From positions 124,001 through 188,000 of the forward strand of contig NZ_JAFFZE010000019.1 in the NCBI RefSeq assembly GCF_025165815.1: DNA of 64,000 bases, written 5' to 3'. This DNA is from Actinophytocola gossypii. GTDB lineage: Bacteria; Actinomycetota; Actinomycetes; Mycobacteriales; Pseudonocardiaceae. The notes under the pieces are model-generated. The model was not told where the DNA came from, did not search any database, and saw nothing but the letters and a program-made list of their open reading frames with translations. A program made the translations under genes and the position numbers. Below are positions 56,540 to 64,000 of this stretch, piece by piece. Position 1 is the first letter of the stretch, and each line of letters opens with the position of its first letter.

Positions 56540-58491
56540 TGGCGCCCCGGGGTTCGCCGGCCGCTGTCGGGATCGTCGCCCTCACCCGGCCAGGTCGGCC
56601 GGTTCTTGCCATCGGGGGCGGGTGGCGCCGCCCGCCGCGCCGCGCCACGGGCGGGAACGAACCGGGTGGCGTCGGCGGGTGCCGGTTCCGGGGCGCGGCG
56701 ACGGCCGCCGCTGCCGTCGCGGATCGTGCCGTTGAGGATGTCCTCGGCTCGCCGCCTGCCGTTGCGCGGGGACGAGGAGCCCAGGTCGTGGCGGTGCCCG
56801 TTCCTCGGGGGCTGCTGCGCGTCGTCGGCACCCGGCCAGCGGTGGGCTTGGCCGTTGCGGACCGGCGTCCCGTTCGGCGTCCCGATCGGTGTCCCGTTGG
56901 TCGGCTTGCCGTTGACCGGCCGTCCGTTGCGCTCGGGGCGCTCGTCCTCGACCGGCCACGGGCGCAGGCCGGCGGGCGAGTTGTTCGGCTTGCGGTCCTC
57001 GGCGCGGCCGCGCGGCGGGACCGGCGTGCCGTTCGGCGCGCGCTGGGGCGCCGGTGTGCCGTTGGGTCTGCGGTCCTCGACCGGCCGGCGCGGCGGCACG
57101 GGTGGGCGCCGCGCCGGTGGTCCGGGTGGGCGGCGGCGCGGGCGCTCGACCGGCTGGATCTTCTCGGTCTCCACCTCGACCGGAACCGGCCGGGGCGGTG
57201 GCCGCCTGCGTGGCGGGGGCGCGACCGGCGGGGTCTTCTCGGTCGGCTCCTCGGCCGGCTCGTCCTCCGCGTAGTCGTCCTCGTAGTCCTCGTCGTCGTA
57301 GTCGTCGTAGTCGTCCTCGTAATCGTCGTCGTCGTCCTCGTCGGCGCGGTCGTCGGGTTCCGGTTCGCGGACCTTCTCGCGGCGCCGGGACAGGCGTCTG
57401 GCCAGGTTGTGGCTCGGTCGCTCGACGAACCGGTACGACAGCTCCGCCGCCAGCGCCGTCGCCACCAGCGCGACCAGGAAGCTCAGCCACACCGGCAGCG
57501 AGTCGAACACCAGGTGCAGCACCGGGAACGCCACCGCGCCGTGCACCAGGTAGAGCGAGTACGTCCGCTCCGACAGCTCCGTCCAGAACCGCCGCTGCCG
57601 CAGGTGCGGCTCGGCGAACAGCCCGATCAGGAACACCAGCAGCGCGAGCCCGACCGGGAACACCCTCGGGATGTAGTTCGGGTCGATCTCCAGGTGCCCG
57701 GCCCACACGAACAGCAGCCACGCCACGGTGACGAACACGCCGGCCAGCCATGCCGGGATCCGCCTGCTCCACGCCGCCCACATCGCCTGTCCCATGATCG
57801 GGATCAGCGTGTACGTCATGTTGATCACGAGCGCGCGGTACTCGTCGCCGAACGCGCGGTAGGTGATCAGCAGCATCGCCACGATCCACAGCTGCACCGA
57901 GATCGCCAACCACAGCCTGGTGCGCAGCAGCGGCAGCAGCGCCACCACCATCACGTAGAACAGCACCTCGACCGCGAGCGTCCAGGCCACCCCGACCCAG
58001 GCGCCGAACGGCCGGTCGATGAAGTTCCACAGCGACAGGTTCGACAGCACCGAGCCGAAGGTGATGTCCATCGGCTTGCTGGCCAGCGGTCCCAGTTCGA
58101 GGGCGAGCAGCACCGCGCTCACCCCGACCACGACGAACAGCAGCGGGTAGACGCGCAGCAGCCGGTTGACGCCGAACCGCTTCGGCCCCAGCTTGAGCGC
58201 GATCGGGGTGATCACGAAGCCGCTGATCAGGAAGAACAGGGGAACCGCGATCCCGCCGATGCCCTGGTCGTTCAGCCGGAGCGGGTCGACGATCGTGGTG
58301 TCGATCGCGTCGCCGACGGGGGTGTGGCTGTCCTTGTGACCGACGATGAAGTTGTTGTAGATGTGGGTGTAGACGACCAGTACCGCGGCCAGCCCGCGAC
58401 CGATGTCCAGGAACGCGGTGCGCGTCTTGTCCGGCACGAAGTCCGGACCAGCGCGTTCGCTAACCACTGCATCGCCCCCGACAGTCGACAC
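56527..58491 (-). CDS. Membrane acyltransferase (family 3) with long disordered tail
   Basis: A 654-residue protein. Residues 1-390 form an acyltransferase-3 (OafA/YrhL-like) domain with about ten helices, the family histidine in VVYTHIYNNF and FFLISGFVITPIALK. Such enzymes acetylate or acylate surface glycans. From about 395 on, the protein is a soluble tail: an acidic Asp/Tyr/Glu run (DDDDDYEDDYDDYDDEDYED), then Pro/Arg-rich stretches and many NGTP, RPNGTP and PRNG units to the C-terminus. A tail of 250 residues is unusual for this family and looks disordered. It is the last of three tandem acyltransferase genes. Confidence 0.87.
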   Translation of the reverse strand: MSTVGGDAVVSERAGPDFVPDKTRTAFLDIGRGLAAVLVVYTHIYNNFIVGHKDSHTPVGDAIDTTIVDPLRLNDQGIGGIAVPLFFLISGFVITPIALKLGPKRFGVNRLLRVYPLLFVVVGVSAVLLALELGPLASKPMDITFGSVLSNLSLWNFIDRPFGAWVGVAWTLAVEVLFYVMVVALLPLLRTRLWLAISVQLWIVAMLLITYRAFGDEYRALVINMTYTLIPIMGQAMWAAWSRRIPAWLAGVFVTVAWLLFVWAGHLEIDPNYIPRVFPVGLALLVFLIGLFAEPHLRQRRFWTELSERTYSLYLVHGAVAFPVLHLVFDSLPVWLSFLVALVATALAAELSYRFVERPSHNLARRLSRRREKVREPEPDDRADEDDDDDYEDDYDDYDDEDYEDDYAEDEPAEEPTEKTPPVAPPPRRRPPPRPVPVEVETEKIQPVERPRRRPPGPPARRPPVPPRRPVEDRRPNGTPAPQRAPNGTPVPPRGRAEDRKPNNSPAGLRPWPVEDERPERNGRPVNGKPTNGTPIGTPNGTPVRNGQAHRWPGADDAQQPPRNGHRHDLGSSSPRNGRRRAEDILNGTIRDGSGGRRRAPEPAPADATRFVPARGAARRAAPPAPDGKNRPTWPGEGDDPDSGRRTPGRHRSD

Positions 58492-58506
58492 CTGACGTCT
58501 CGCACC

Positions 58507-59706
58507 TTAGCGCGCGACTCGCCGTTTTCGACCCCTCTCCGATGCCGGCGGCCCGGCCGGGACCGGCAACCGGACGGGTGTGGGCGGTGGTGGCGGAGGC
58601 GGCTCCTCGGGCCGGCGGGCGCGGGACAGGTGTCTGGCCAGTCTGTCGCTGGGCCGGTCGATCAGGTGGAAGCACAGCTCGTTCACCAGCAGGGTGCCGC
58701 CGACCGCGATCGGCACGCTCTGCCACATCGGCAGCTCGTCGAACAGCAGGTGCATCAGCGGGAACGCCACCGTGCCGTGCAGCAGGAAGATGCCGTAGCT
58801 GCGCCGGGACAGCTCGGTCCAGATCCGCCTCGGCTTCAGGTACGGCTCGGCGAGCAACCCGATCATGAACAGCACCAGCGCGATGGTCAGCGGGTACGGC
58901 TTCGGGTTGTTGGTGGGGTCGATCGCCAGCTTCTCGCCCCAGCTGAACATGAGCCAGGCGGCCGTGACGAACAGCGCGGCGAGCCAGGCGGGGATCCTGC
59001 GGTGCCACGCCGCCCAGATGATCTGGCCGATGACCGGGATGAGCACCCAGGTCATGTTCATCGCGAACGCCCGGTACTCGTCGGCGGCGACCAGCCGGTG
59101 GGTGAGGATCAGCACCAGGACCAGCGCGAGCTGGGCGGTGATGGCCAGCCACACCTTCCTGCGCAGCAGCGGCAGCACCAGGATGATCAGGCCGTAGAAC
59201 AGGAACTCCACGGCCAGCGTCCAGGCGACCGCGACCCAGGCGCCGAACGGTCGGTCGATGAAGTTCCACAGCGACATGTTCGACAGGAACGAGCCGACGC
59301 TCACCTCCTGCGGCAGCGTGGACAGCGGGTTGTAGCGGCCGATCGAGAGCAGCACCGCGCAGATCGTCACCGCGACGATCAGCATCGGGTAGAGCCGCAC
59401 CACCCGGTAGACGCCGAACCGGACAGCGCCCCGGCGCAGCGCGACCGGGGTGATCACGAACCCGCTGAGCAGGAAGAAGATCGGCACCGCCACCGTGCCG
59501 AGGCCCTCGTCGAGCTTCAGCTGGTCGAGCACCGAGCTCTGGAACCAGTCGGCGGGCGGCACCGGCGCGCCCTTGTGCGCGTGGATGAAGTCGTTGTAGA
59601 GGTGGCTGTAGAACACGAGCAGTGCGGCGAACACGCGAGCGACGTCCAGGAACACGGTCCGGTTGGAACCGGCGCGCACGTCCGGGGTGAGTCGGTCAGG
59701 CCGCAC
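58507..59706 (-). CDS. Membrane acyltransferase (family 3), second copy
   Basis: A 399-residue acyltransferase-3 protein closely similar to its downstream neighbour: VFYSHLYNDF carries the family histidine, FFLLSGFVITPVALR follows, and NMSLWNFIDRPFGAWVAVAW is nearly identical between the two, so they are likely tandem duplicates. The C-terminus is a short Pro-rich and basic tail (EEPPPPPPPTPVRLP) instead of the neighbour's long one. I chose GTG 59706 (overlapping the upstream gene by 11 bp); the frame opens at 59766. Membrane glycan acylation is inferred. Confidence 0.87.
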   Translation of the reverse strand: MRPDRLTPDVRAGSNRTVFLDVARVFAALLVFYSHLYNDFIHAHKGAPVPPADWFQSSVLDQLKLDEGLGTVAVPIFFLLSGFVITPVALRRGAVRFGVYRVVRLYPMLIVAVTICAVLLSIGRYNPLSTLPQEVSVGSFLSNMSLWNFIDRPFGAWVAVAWTLAVEFLFYGLIILVLPLLRRKVWLAITAQLALVLVLILTHRLVAADEYRAFAMNMTWVLIPVIGQIIWAAWHRRIPAWLAALFVTAAWLMFSWGEKLAIDPTNNPKPYPLTIALVLFMIGLLAEPYLKPRRIWTELSRRSYGIFLLHGTVAFPLMHLLFDELPMWQSVPIAVGGTLLVNELCFHLIDRPSDRLARHLSRARRPEEPPPPPPPTPVRLPVPAGPPASERGRKRRVAR

Positions 59707-60862
59707 GGGCGGGCCTCCGCTCGGCGAACCGGCGGGCCAGCGCGGCGCAGGGTCTCTCCACCGCACGGTGCAGCAGCTCGGCCGTGACCAGCACGGCGGC
59801 CACCGCCAGCGGCACGGCCAGCACCGAGGGCACTTGCGGCCACAGCGCGGCCAGCACCGCGTACGCGACGGTCTGGTGCACCACGTACACCGCGAAGCTG
59901 CGGGACGCCAGGTAGGTGACCACCCGCAGCCGAGGCACCCGGTCGTCGGCGAGCACGGCCAGCACCACGAGCACCGCGGCCAGCGCGAGGGTCTGGTTGA
60001 ACGAGTCGTCGTAGCGGCCGTACCAGGGCGCGTCGTACGCGGCGTACAGCAGCCAGCAGGTCAGGCCGAGGGCGAACCCGGCCCACGCCGGCACCCGCCT
60101 GGTCCACACCAGCCAGATCGCCTGGCCGAGGACGACCGCGGTGCCGAACGTGCCGATGTGCGAGATCGACCGGGCCGCCAGCTCGTCGAGGGTCGTCGTG
60201 ACCGACGCGATCACCGAGCACAGCGTGATCTGCACGGCGACCGCGATCCAGGCGTCCCGGCGGAACAGGAACAGCAGGGCGCCCATCATCGCGTAGATCC
60301 CCAGCTGGATCACCAGCGTCCAGGCGACCCCCAGCAGCGGCACGTACCCGTCGACGAAGAAGTTCGCCAGCACCAGGTTCGCCAGCAGGTCGTCGAACCC
60401 GACCGACTCGCCGTCGTCGACCGGCACCGAGAGCGCCCCGGTGACGACCAGCACCCAGGCCAGCAGCACGGCCGCCATCAGCCCGGGGAAGATCCGCAGC
60501 AGCCGCTTGACGGCGAACTCGGCGACCCGTTCCTTCGTCGCCACGTGCGCCATGACGAACCCGCTGATCACGAAGAACAGCGAGACGCCGATGAAGCCGA
60601 AGTCGTCGTTCAGCCGCAGCGGCCCGATCACCCACTCGTCCAGGACCGTGCTGATCCCCAGTGGGTCGTCCTGCAGCTTGTACCAGGGGGAGATGTGCGT
60701 GTAGAGCACCAGCAGGCTCGCCACCGCCCGCAGCACGTCCAGCCCGTCGAGCCGGCGCCCCTTCCCGGTCCGGTCCGGGGTGGGTGGCGGCGGTTGGACC
60801 ACGCGGGGTAACGGCTGGGTGATGTCCGGGTCGTGGGGACGTGCGGCGAGCTGCTCGCTCAT
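59696..60862 (-). CDS. Membrane acyltransferase (family 3), third copy
   Basis: A 388-residue acyltransferase-3 protein. A Pro-rich cytoplasmic start (MSEQLAARPHDPDITQPLP) leads to LDGLDVLRAVASLLVLYTHI with the conserved histidine, FFVISGFVMAHVATKE, and about ten helices. It is more diverged than the other two copies: the LWNFIDRPFGAWV block is replaced by VLANFFVDGYVPLLGVAWT. The tail is short and basic. The ATG start is clear. It is first of the three-gene run and lies 48 bp downstream of the glycosyltransferase-FkbM gene, so all four are probably one operon. Confidence 0.87.
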   Translation of the reverse strand: MSEQLAARPHDPDITQPLPRVVQPPPPTPDRTGKGRRLDGLDVLRAVASLLVLYTHISPWYKLQDDPLGISTVLDEWVIGPLRLNDDFGFIGVSLFFVISGFVMAHVATKERVAEFAVKRLLRIFPGLMAAVLLAWVLVVTGALSVPVDDGESVGFDDLLANLVLANFFVDGYVPLLGVAWTLVIQLGIYAMMGALLFLFRRDAWIAVAVQITLCSVIASVTTTLDELAARSISHIGTFGTAVVLGQAIWLVWTRRVPAWAGFALGLTCWLLYAAYDAPWYGRYDDSFNQTLALAAVLVVLAVLADDRVPRLRVVTYLASRSFAVYVVHQTVAYAVLAALWPQVPSVLAVPLAVAAVLVTAELLHRAVERPCAALARRFAERRPARAA

Positions 60863-60910
60863 CGCGTTCCCTCCCCGGCTTCCGTCACCCCGCGTGCCAA
60901 GCTACCCGAC

Positions 60911-63900
60911 TCAGCTCAGCGGTCGTAGCCATAACGTGACGAAGCGGTCGGCACTGTCACGTGCCAAATCGACCAGCTCCTCGTCCGAGGTGGCCACGTC
61001 GGACGCCCGGTACCGGCCCGCCGCCGCGGCGTCGACGACCTCGTCGGTGACCGGGACCAACTGGTAGCCCCACGACCGGTACCTGGCCGCCACCTCGGCC
61101 GGCACGTCGCCGGCCTGCTCGATGGCGTCCGGGTCGAACTCGGTCAGCACGTGCGGCCGGCTGGCCTCGATCAGCGCCGTCATCCCGGCGAGCGCCCGCT
61201 GGTCGCGGCCCTGCGCGTCGCACTTCACCACGTCCACCCGGCGGTCGCCGATGCCGGCGAGCCCGTCCAGGCGCAGGCCGGGCACCTCGACACCGCCGGT
61301 CGGGTCGATCCGGTTGTCGCCGGTGTTGCCCTCGGCGGACAGCGCCAGCCGCAGCGGGCCGTCGGCGTCCCAGGCGGCGCCCTCCACCAGCGTGAGCCGG
61401 GCGGCGACCTCGGGCGGGACGTTCGCGGTCACGTTGCGGCACAGCAGCTCGCGGACCGGCGCCCACGGCTCCACCGCGTACACCGCGCCCTCGGCGCCGA
61501 CCCGCCGCAGCCCGCGGACGGTGAAGTAGCCGACGTGCGCGCCGATGTCGACGAACACCCCGCCGGCCGGCAGCAGCAGGTCGGCCAGCCGCGACTCGGC
61601 GGCCTCCCAGGTGCCGTACCGGCGCAGCCACGGCAGCACCACGGTGTCCTCGGCGGGCAGCCGGATAGGGCCGATGTCGGTGATCACGGTCTGGCTGGGT
61701 ACCGCGCCGCCCTTCGGCGCCGGGTCGACCAGGTCGTGGTGGCGGAGCAGCCCGGTGCGCAGCCGGGGCACCTCGGTGGTCAGCTCGGCCGCGGTGGCCT
61801 CCATCCCGGCCATCCACTCGGCGCGCTCGTGCAGCAGCGACATGATCCGGTGCTCCAGCTCGGCGATCCGGGTGCCGAGCCGGTCGGCCTGGCCGCCGAT
61901 GCGCCGGTCCATCTCGACCGGCAGCGCCTCCTGGCCGGTCCGCAGCTCCCGCAGCTCGTCGGCCAGGCCGGCGTTCACCTCCCGCTGCGCCTCGGTGTTG
62001 CCGGCCTGGGTGTGCTCGAGCCGTTCGATGCGGGCGAGCAGGTCCTGCTGACCGGCGGCGAGCTGGCCCATGCTGGCGCCGACGCCGTCCATCAGCTCGG
62101 TGAGCACCGCGCGCTGGTGGTGGTCGTAGTGGTCGAGCACCCGCAGGATGCCCCGGCGCAGCGCGGCCGCCATCGGCACCTTGCTTGCCGCGGCCGGGTC
62201 GGCCCGCCAGCGCAGTGCCTCGCGGCTGTGCTCCAGCGGAGCCAGCGGGCTCGGCCGCTCCCGCTCGACGCGCCGGTGCAGCCAGGTGCCGTGCGCCTCC
62301 TCCAGCCGGGTGCGCACCCAGCGGGCGGCGGCGGCCGCCGAGCGGGTGGCCAGCACGTGCCGGCGGGCGGCGGCCCCCCGGCGCAGCGCGGCCGCCGGGT
62401 CGGCGGCGATCTCCCGCAGCGCGGCGGCGGCCGCGTCGGTGTCCGGCTCGGCCCAGTGCGCGTCGCGCGGGTAGGGCTCGTTGCCGGGGCCGACCTCGAC
62501 CAGCCGGTAGGGGACCGGCCAGCCGGTGTCGGCGGTGAGGAACTCGGCGGTGCCGCCGTAGTCGGTGGCCACCACCGGCAGCCCGTGCGCCATCGCCTCG
62601 GCCACGGTCAGGCCGAACCCCTCGCTGCGGTGCAGCGACACGTACGCGTCGGCGGTGGCGAAGAGCTTGGCGACCTCCTCGGCGCTGAGGTAGCCCTCGA
62701 TCAGCTCGATCCGGTCGTCGCCGGCCGCGGCCATCCGCAGCCGCTCGCGGTCGCCGGGGTGCCGGTCGCCGTTGATCGACTTGATCACCAGCCGGACGTC
62801 CTCGCGGTCGCCGAACGCCGTGCGGAACGCGGTGATCGCGGCGAGCGGGTTCTTCCTGTCCAGGATGCTGTTGTGGTCGAAGACGAACAGGAACCGGGTG
62901 ACGCCGCCGGCCGGCGGCGTCCGCTGCTCCGAGCCGGCGCCGAGCGGGTCGCGGACCGGCACCGGGAACGTGCGCACCGGCACCGGGGAGTGCTCGCGGA
63001 TCGCGGCCGCGCAGAAGTCGCTGATCGTCCAGATCTCGTCGACCAGCGAGAACGCGGGGTGCATGGCCTCCGGGAAGGTGTCCAGCTCCCAGGACCACAC
63101 GCCGATCACGTGCCGGTCGCGGGCCAGGTCCTGGTGCATCCGCAGGGTCTGCCCGGTCATGTCGGCGTTGACCACGAGCACGCTGACGCCGTACCGGGGG
63201 TCGCCGAGCACCGCGTCCGCCGGTAGCGGGTGCGAGGTGCGGCTGACCACGGTGAACTCCTCCACCGCGGTGGCCACCGGGACCCCGCTGTCCACCACGG
63301 CCTCGTGCACCAGCCGGCCCAGCTCGCCGACGCCCAGCTCGGCGGTGAGGTAGCCGAGCACGTTCGCGCCGAGGTCGGTGACCGGGGCGACCGGCTCGGC
63401 CGGGGGCCGGTCGGCGACCGCGGCGGCCGGCAGCGCACGCTCGTTGAGCCCCGAGGTCCGGCACCAGTGCCGGTAGCCCTCGGCGTCGGCGTGCAGCGGG
63501 TCCGGGTAGACCTGCCGCAGGTCCTCCCGGGAGTGCCAGAGCGCGTAGGACCAGCGGGACAGGCCGGCGCGCTCCTGGTCGGGGGTGGCCGGCGCGCACG
63601 CCCAGCGCAGCAGCTCCTCGGCGGTGTCGTCGCCGAACGGGTTCGGCGGCGCCGGGGTGCCCCGGCGCTCGGCGTCGACCCAGGCGGACCGGTAGGCGCG
63701 GCGCAGCGACATCGACACCGGGGTGCCGTCGGGGAGCGTGTTCCACCGGTAGGGGACGTCGTCGAGGGCACGCAGGTACCCGGCGTCGAACAGGTGGGTG
63801 CGGTAGTCCGCGGCCAGCTCGGCGAACAGCGGGTACTCCGACAGCAGCACCCGCGGCCGGTCGGCGTAGTGGGTGGAGGCCAGCCACGGCTTCTCCGGGC

Positions 63901-64000
63901 GGTAGCCGGAGAAGTGCACGAACCGCAGCGGGTGGCCGCTCGCGGTGAGCGTGCCGTCGGCCTCGAGGGCCAGCGGGCGCTGGTAGACGTTCCAGTAGGC
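60911..64000 (-). CDS. Glycosyltransferase-FkbM methyltransferase fusion (5' end outside window)
   Basis: At least 1029 residues; the frame is open at the window edge, so the start is missing. The visible N-terminus (AYWNVYQRPLALEADG, HFSGYRPEKP) belongs to a domain often seen before actinomycete glycosyltransferases. A GT-B glycosyltransferase core follows (RFLFVFDHNSILDRKNPL, GYLSAEEVAKLFATADAYVS, HRSEGFGLTVAEA with the E-x7-E acids). A predicted coiled coil spans about 640-745. The C-terminal part is an FkbM-type SAM-dependent methyltransferase (GGVFVDIGAHVGYFTV, DVVKCDAQGRDQRAL). One protein thus both adds and methylates sugars, likely on an exported glycan. The GT, coiled coil and FkbM order is inferred from motifs. 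Confidence 0.88.
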   Translation of the reverse strand, partial: AYWNVYQRPLALEADGTLTASGHPLRFVHFSGYRPEKPWLASTHYADRPRVLLSEYPLFAELAADYRTHLFDAGYLRALDDVPYRWNTLPDGTPVSMSLRRAYRSAWVDAERRGTPAPPNPFGDDTAEELLRWACAPATPDQERAGLSRWSYALWHSREDLRQVYPDPLHADAEGYRHWCRTSGLNERALPAAAVADRPPAEPVAPVTDLGANVLGYLTAELGVGELGRLVHEAVVDSGVPVATAVEEFTVVSRTSHPLPADAVLGDPRYGVSVLVVNADMTGQTLRMHQDLARDRHVIGVWSWELDTFPEAMHPAFSLVDEIWTISDFCAAAIREHSPVPVRTFPVPVRDPLGAGSEQRTPPAGGVTRFLFVFDHNSILDRKNPLAAITAFRTAFGDREDVRLVIKSINGDRHPGDRERLRMAAAGDDRIELIEGYLSAEEVAKLFATADAYVSLHRSEGFGLTVAEAMAHGLPVVATDYGGTAEFLTADTGWPVPYRLVEVGPGNEPYPRDAHWAEPDTDAAAAALREIAADPAAALRRGAAARRHVLATRSAAAAARWVRTRLEEAHGTWLHRRVERERPSPLAPLEHSREALRWRADPAAASKVPMAAALRRGILRVLDHYDHHQRAVLTELMDGVGASMGQLAAGQQDLLARIERLEHTQAGNTEAQREVNAGLADELRELRTGQEALPVEMDRRIGGQADRLGTRIAELEHRIMSLLHERAEWMAGMEATAAELTTEVPRLRTGLLRHHDLVDPAPKGGAVPSQTVITDIGPIRLPAEDTVVLPWLRRYGTWEAAESRLADLLLPAGGVFVDIGAHVGYFTVRGLRRVGAEGAVYAVEPWAPVRELLCRNVTANVPPEVAARLTLVEGAAWDADGPLRLALSAEGNTGDNRIDPTGGVEVPGLRLDGLAGIGDRRVDVVKCDAQGRDQRALAGMTALIEASRPHVLTEFDPDAIEQAGDVPAEVAARYRSWGYQLVPVTDEVVDAAAAGRYRASDVATSDEELVDLARDSADRFVTLWLRPLS

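Overview
This is a GC-rich actinobacterial chromosome segment centred on the replication origin. Gene order, heavy use of GTG starts and the cell-envelope gene set point to Pseudonocardiales (an Amycolatopsis/Saccharothrix/Actinophytocola-like organism). The genus cannot be fixed from the sequence alone.

Layout. (1) 1-1037, minus strand: the start of yidC, then yidD, rnpA and rpmH, transcribed away from the origin. (2) 1457-12546, plus strand: dnaA, a box-rich oriC spacer, dnaN, gnd, recF, dciA, gyrB and gyrA, followed by a DUF3566 membrane protein, tRNA-Ile(GAT), a 44-residue DLW-39-type peptide and tRNA-Ala(TGC). (3) 14398-15246: a decayed DUF433/PIN-like (toxin-antitoxin type) remnant directly behind tRNA-Ala. 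(4) 15441-23247: a DUF2020 lipoprotein, a CwsA-like protein, ppiA, a zinc-ribbon rhomboid protease, a PH-domain protein, crgA, a class E sortase with a tiny membrane partner, an APC permease, trpG/pabA and a sarcosine-oxidase-like flavoprotein. (5) 23252-32913, minus strand: the growth and division signalling operon fhaA-fhaB-pstP-rodA-pbpA-pknA-pknB, which links Ser/Thr phosphorylation to septal and polar peptidoglycan synthesis. (6) 33043-41731: tRNA-Leu(CAG), a few oxidoreductases, a PLP-fold deaminase/aldolase, a TetR regulator, and a poorly understood divergent locus with an XRE-TPR regulator, a phosphotransferase-fold kinase and two small proteins. (7) 41902-44835: YcnI-CopC-CopD copper genes plus a His-rich membrane protein. 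(8) 44956-51279: an OpuC-type quaternary-amine (osmoprotectant) ABC transporter, then a fused GlcD/GlcF-like FAD and Fe-S dehydrogenase. (9) 51284-56410: a DUF6474 protein, a TM0106-type RecB/RNase-H-like nuclease, two SDRs and an aldo/keto reductase. (10) 56527-64000, minus strand: three tandem membrane acyltransferases and a large glycosyltransferase-FkbM methyltransferase fusion that runs off the window, suggesting decoration of a surface glycan.

The most notable signals beyond ordinary genes are DnaA boxes outside oriC (in recF/dciA, in the gyrB-gyrA spacer, and as a tight pair upstream of the PH-domain gene), the decayed DUF433/PIN locus, the XRE-TPR/kinase locus with a spaced direct repeat in its divergent promoter, a 72-bp tandem repeat encoding a Tyr/Gln/Gly-rich linker in FhaA, and the acyltransferase/GT-FkbM block. 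No rRNA genes, CRISPR arrays or insertion sequences were seen.
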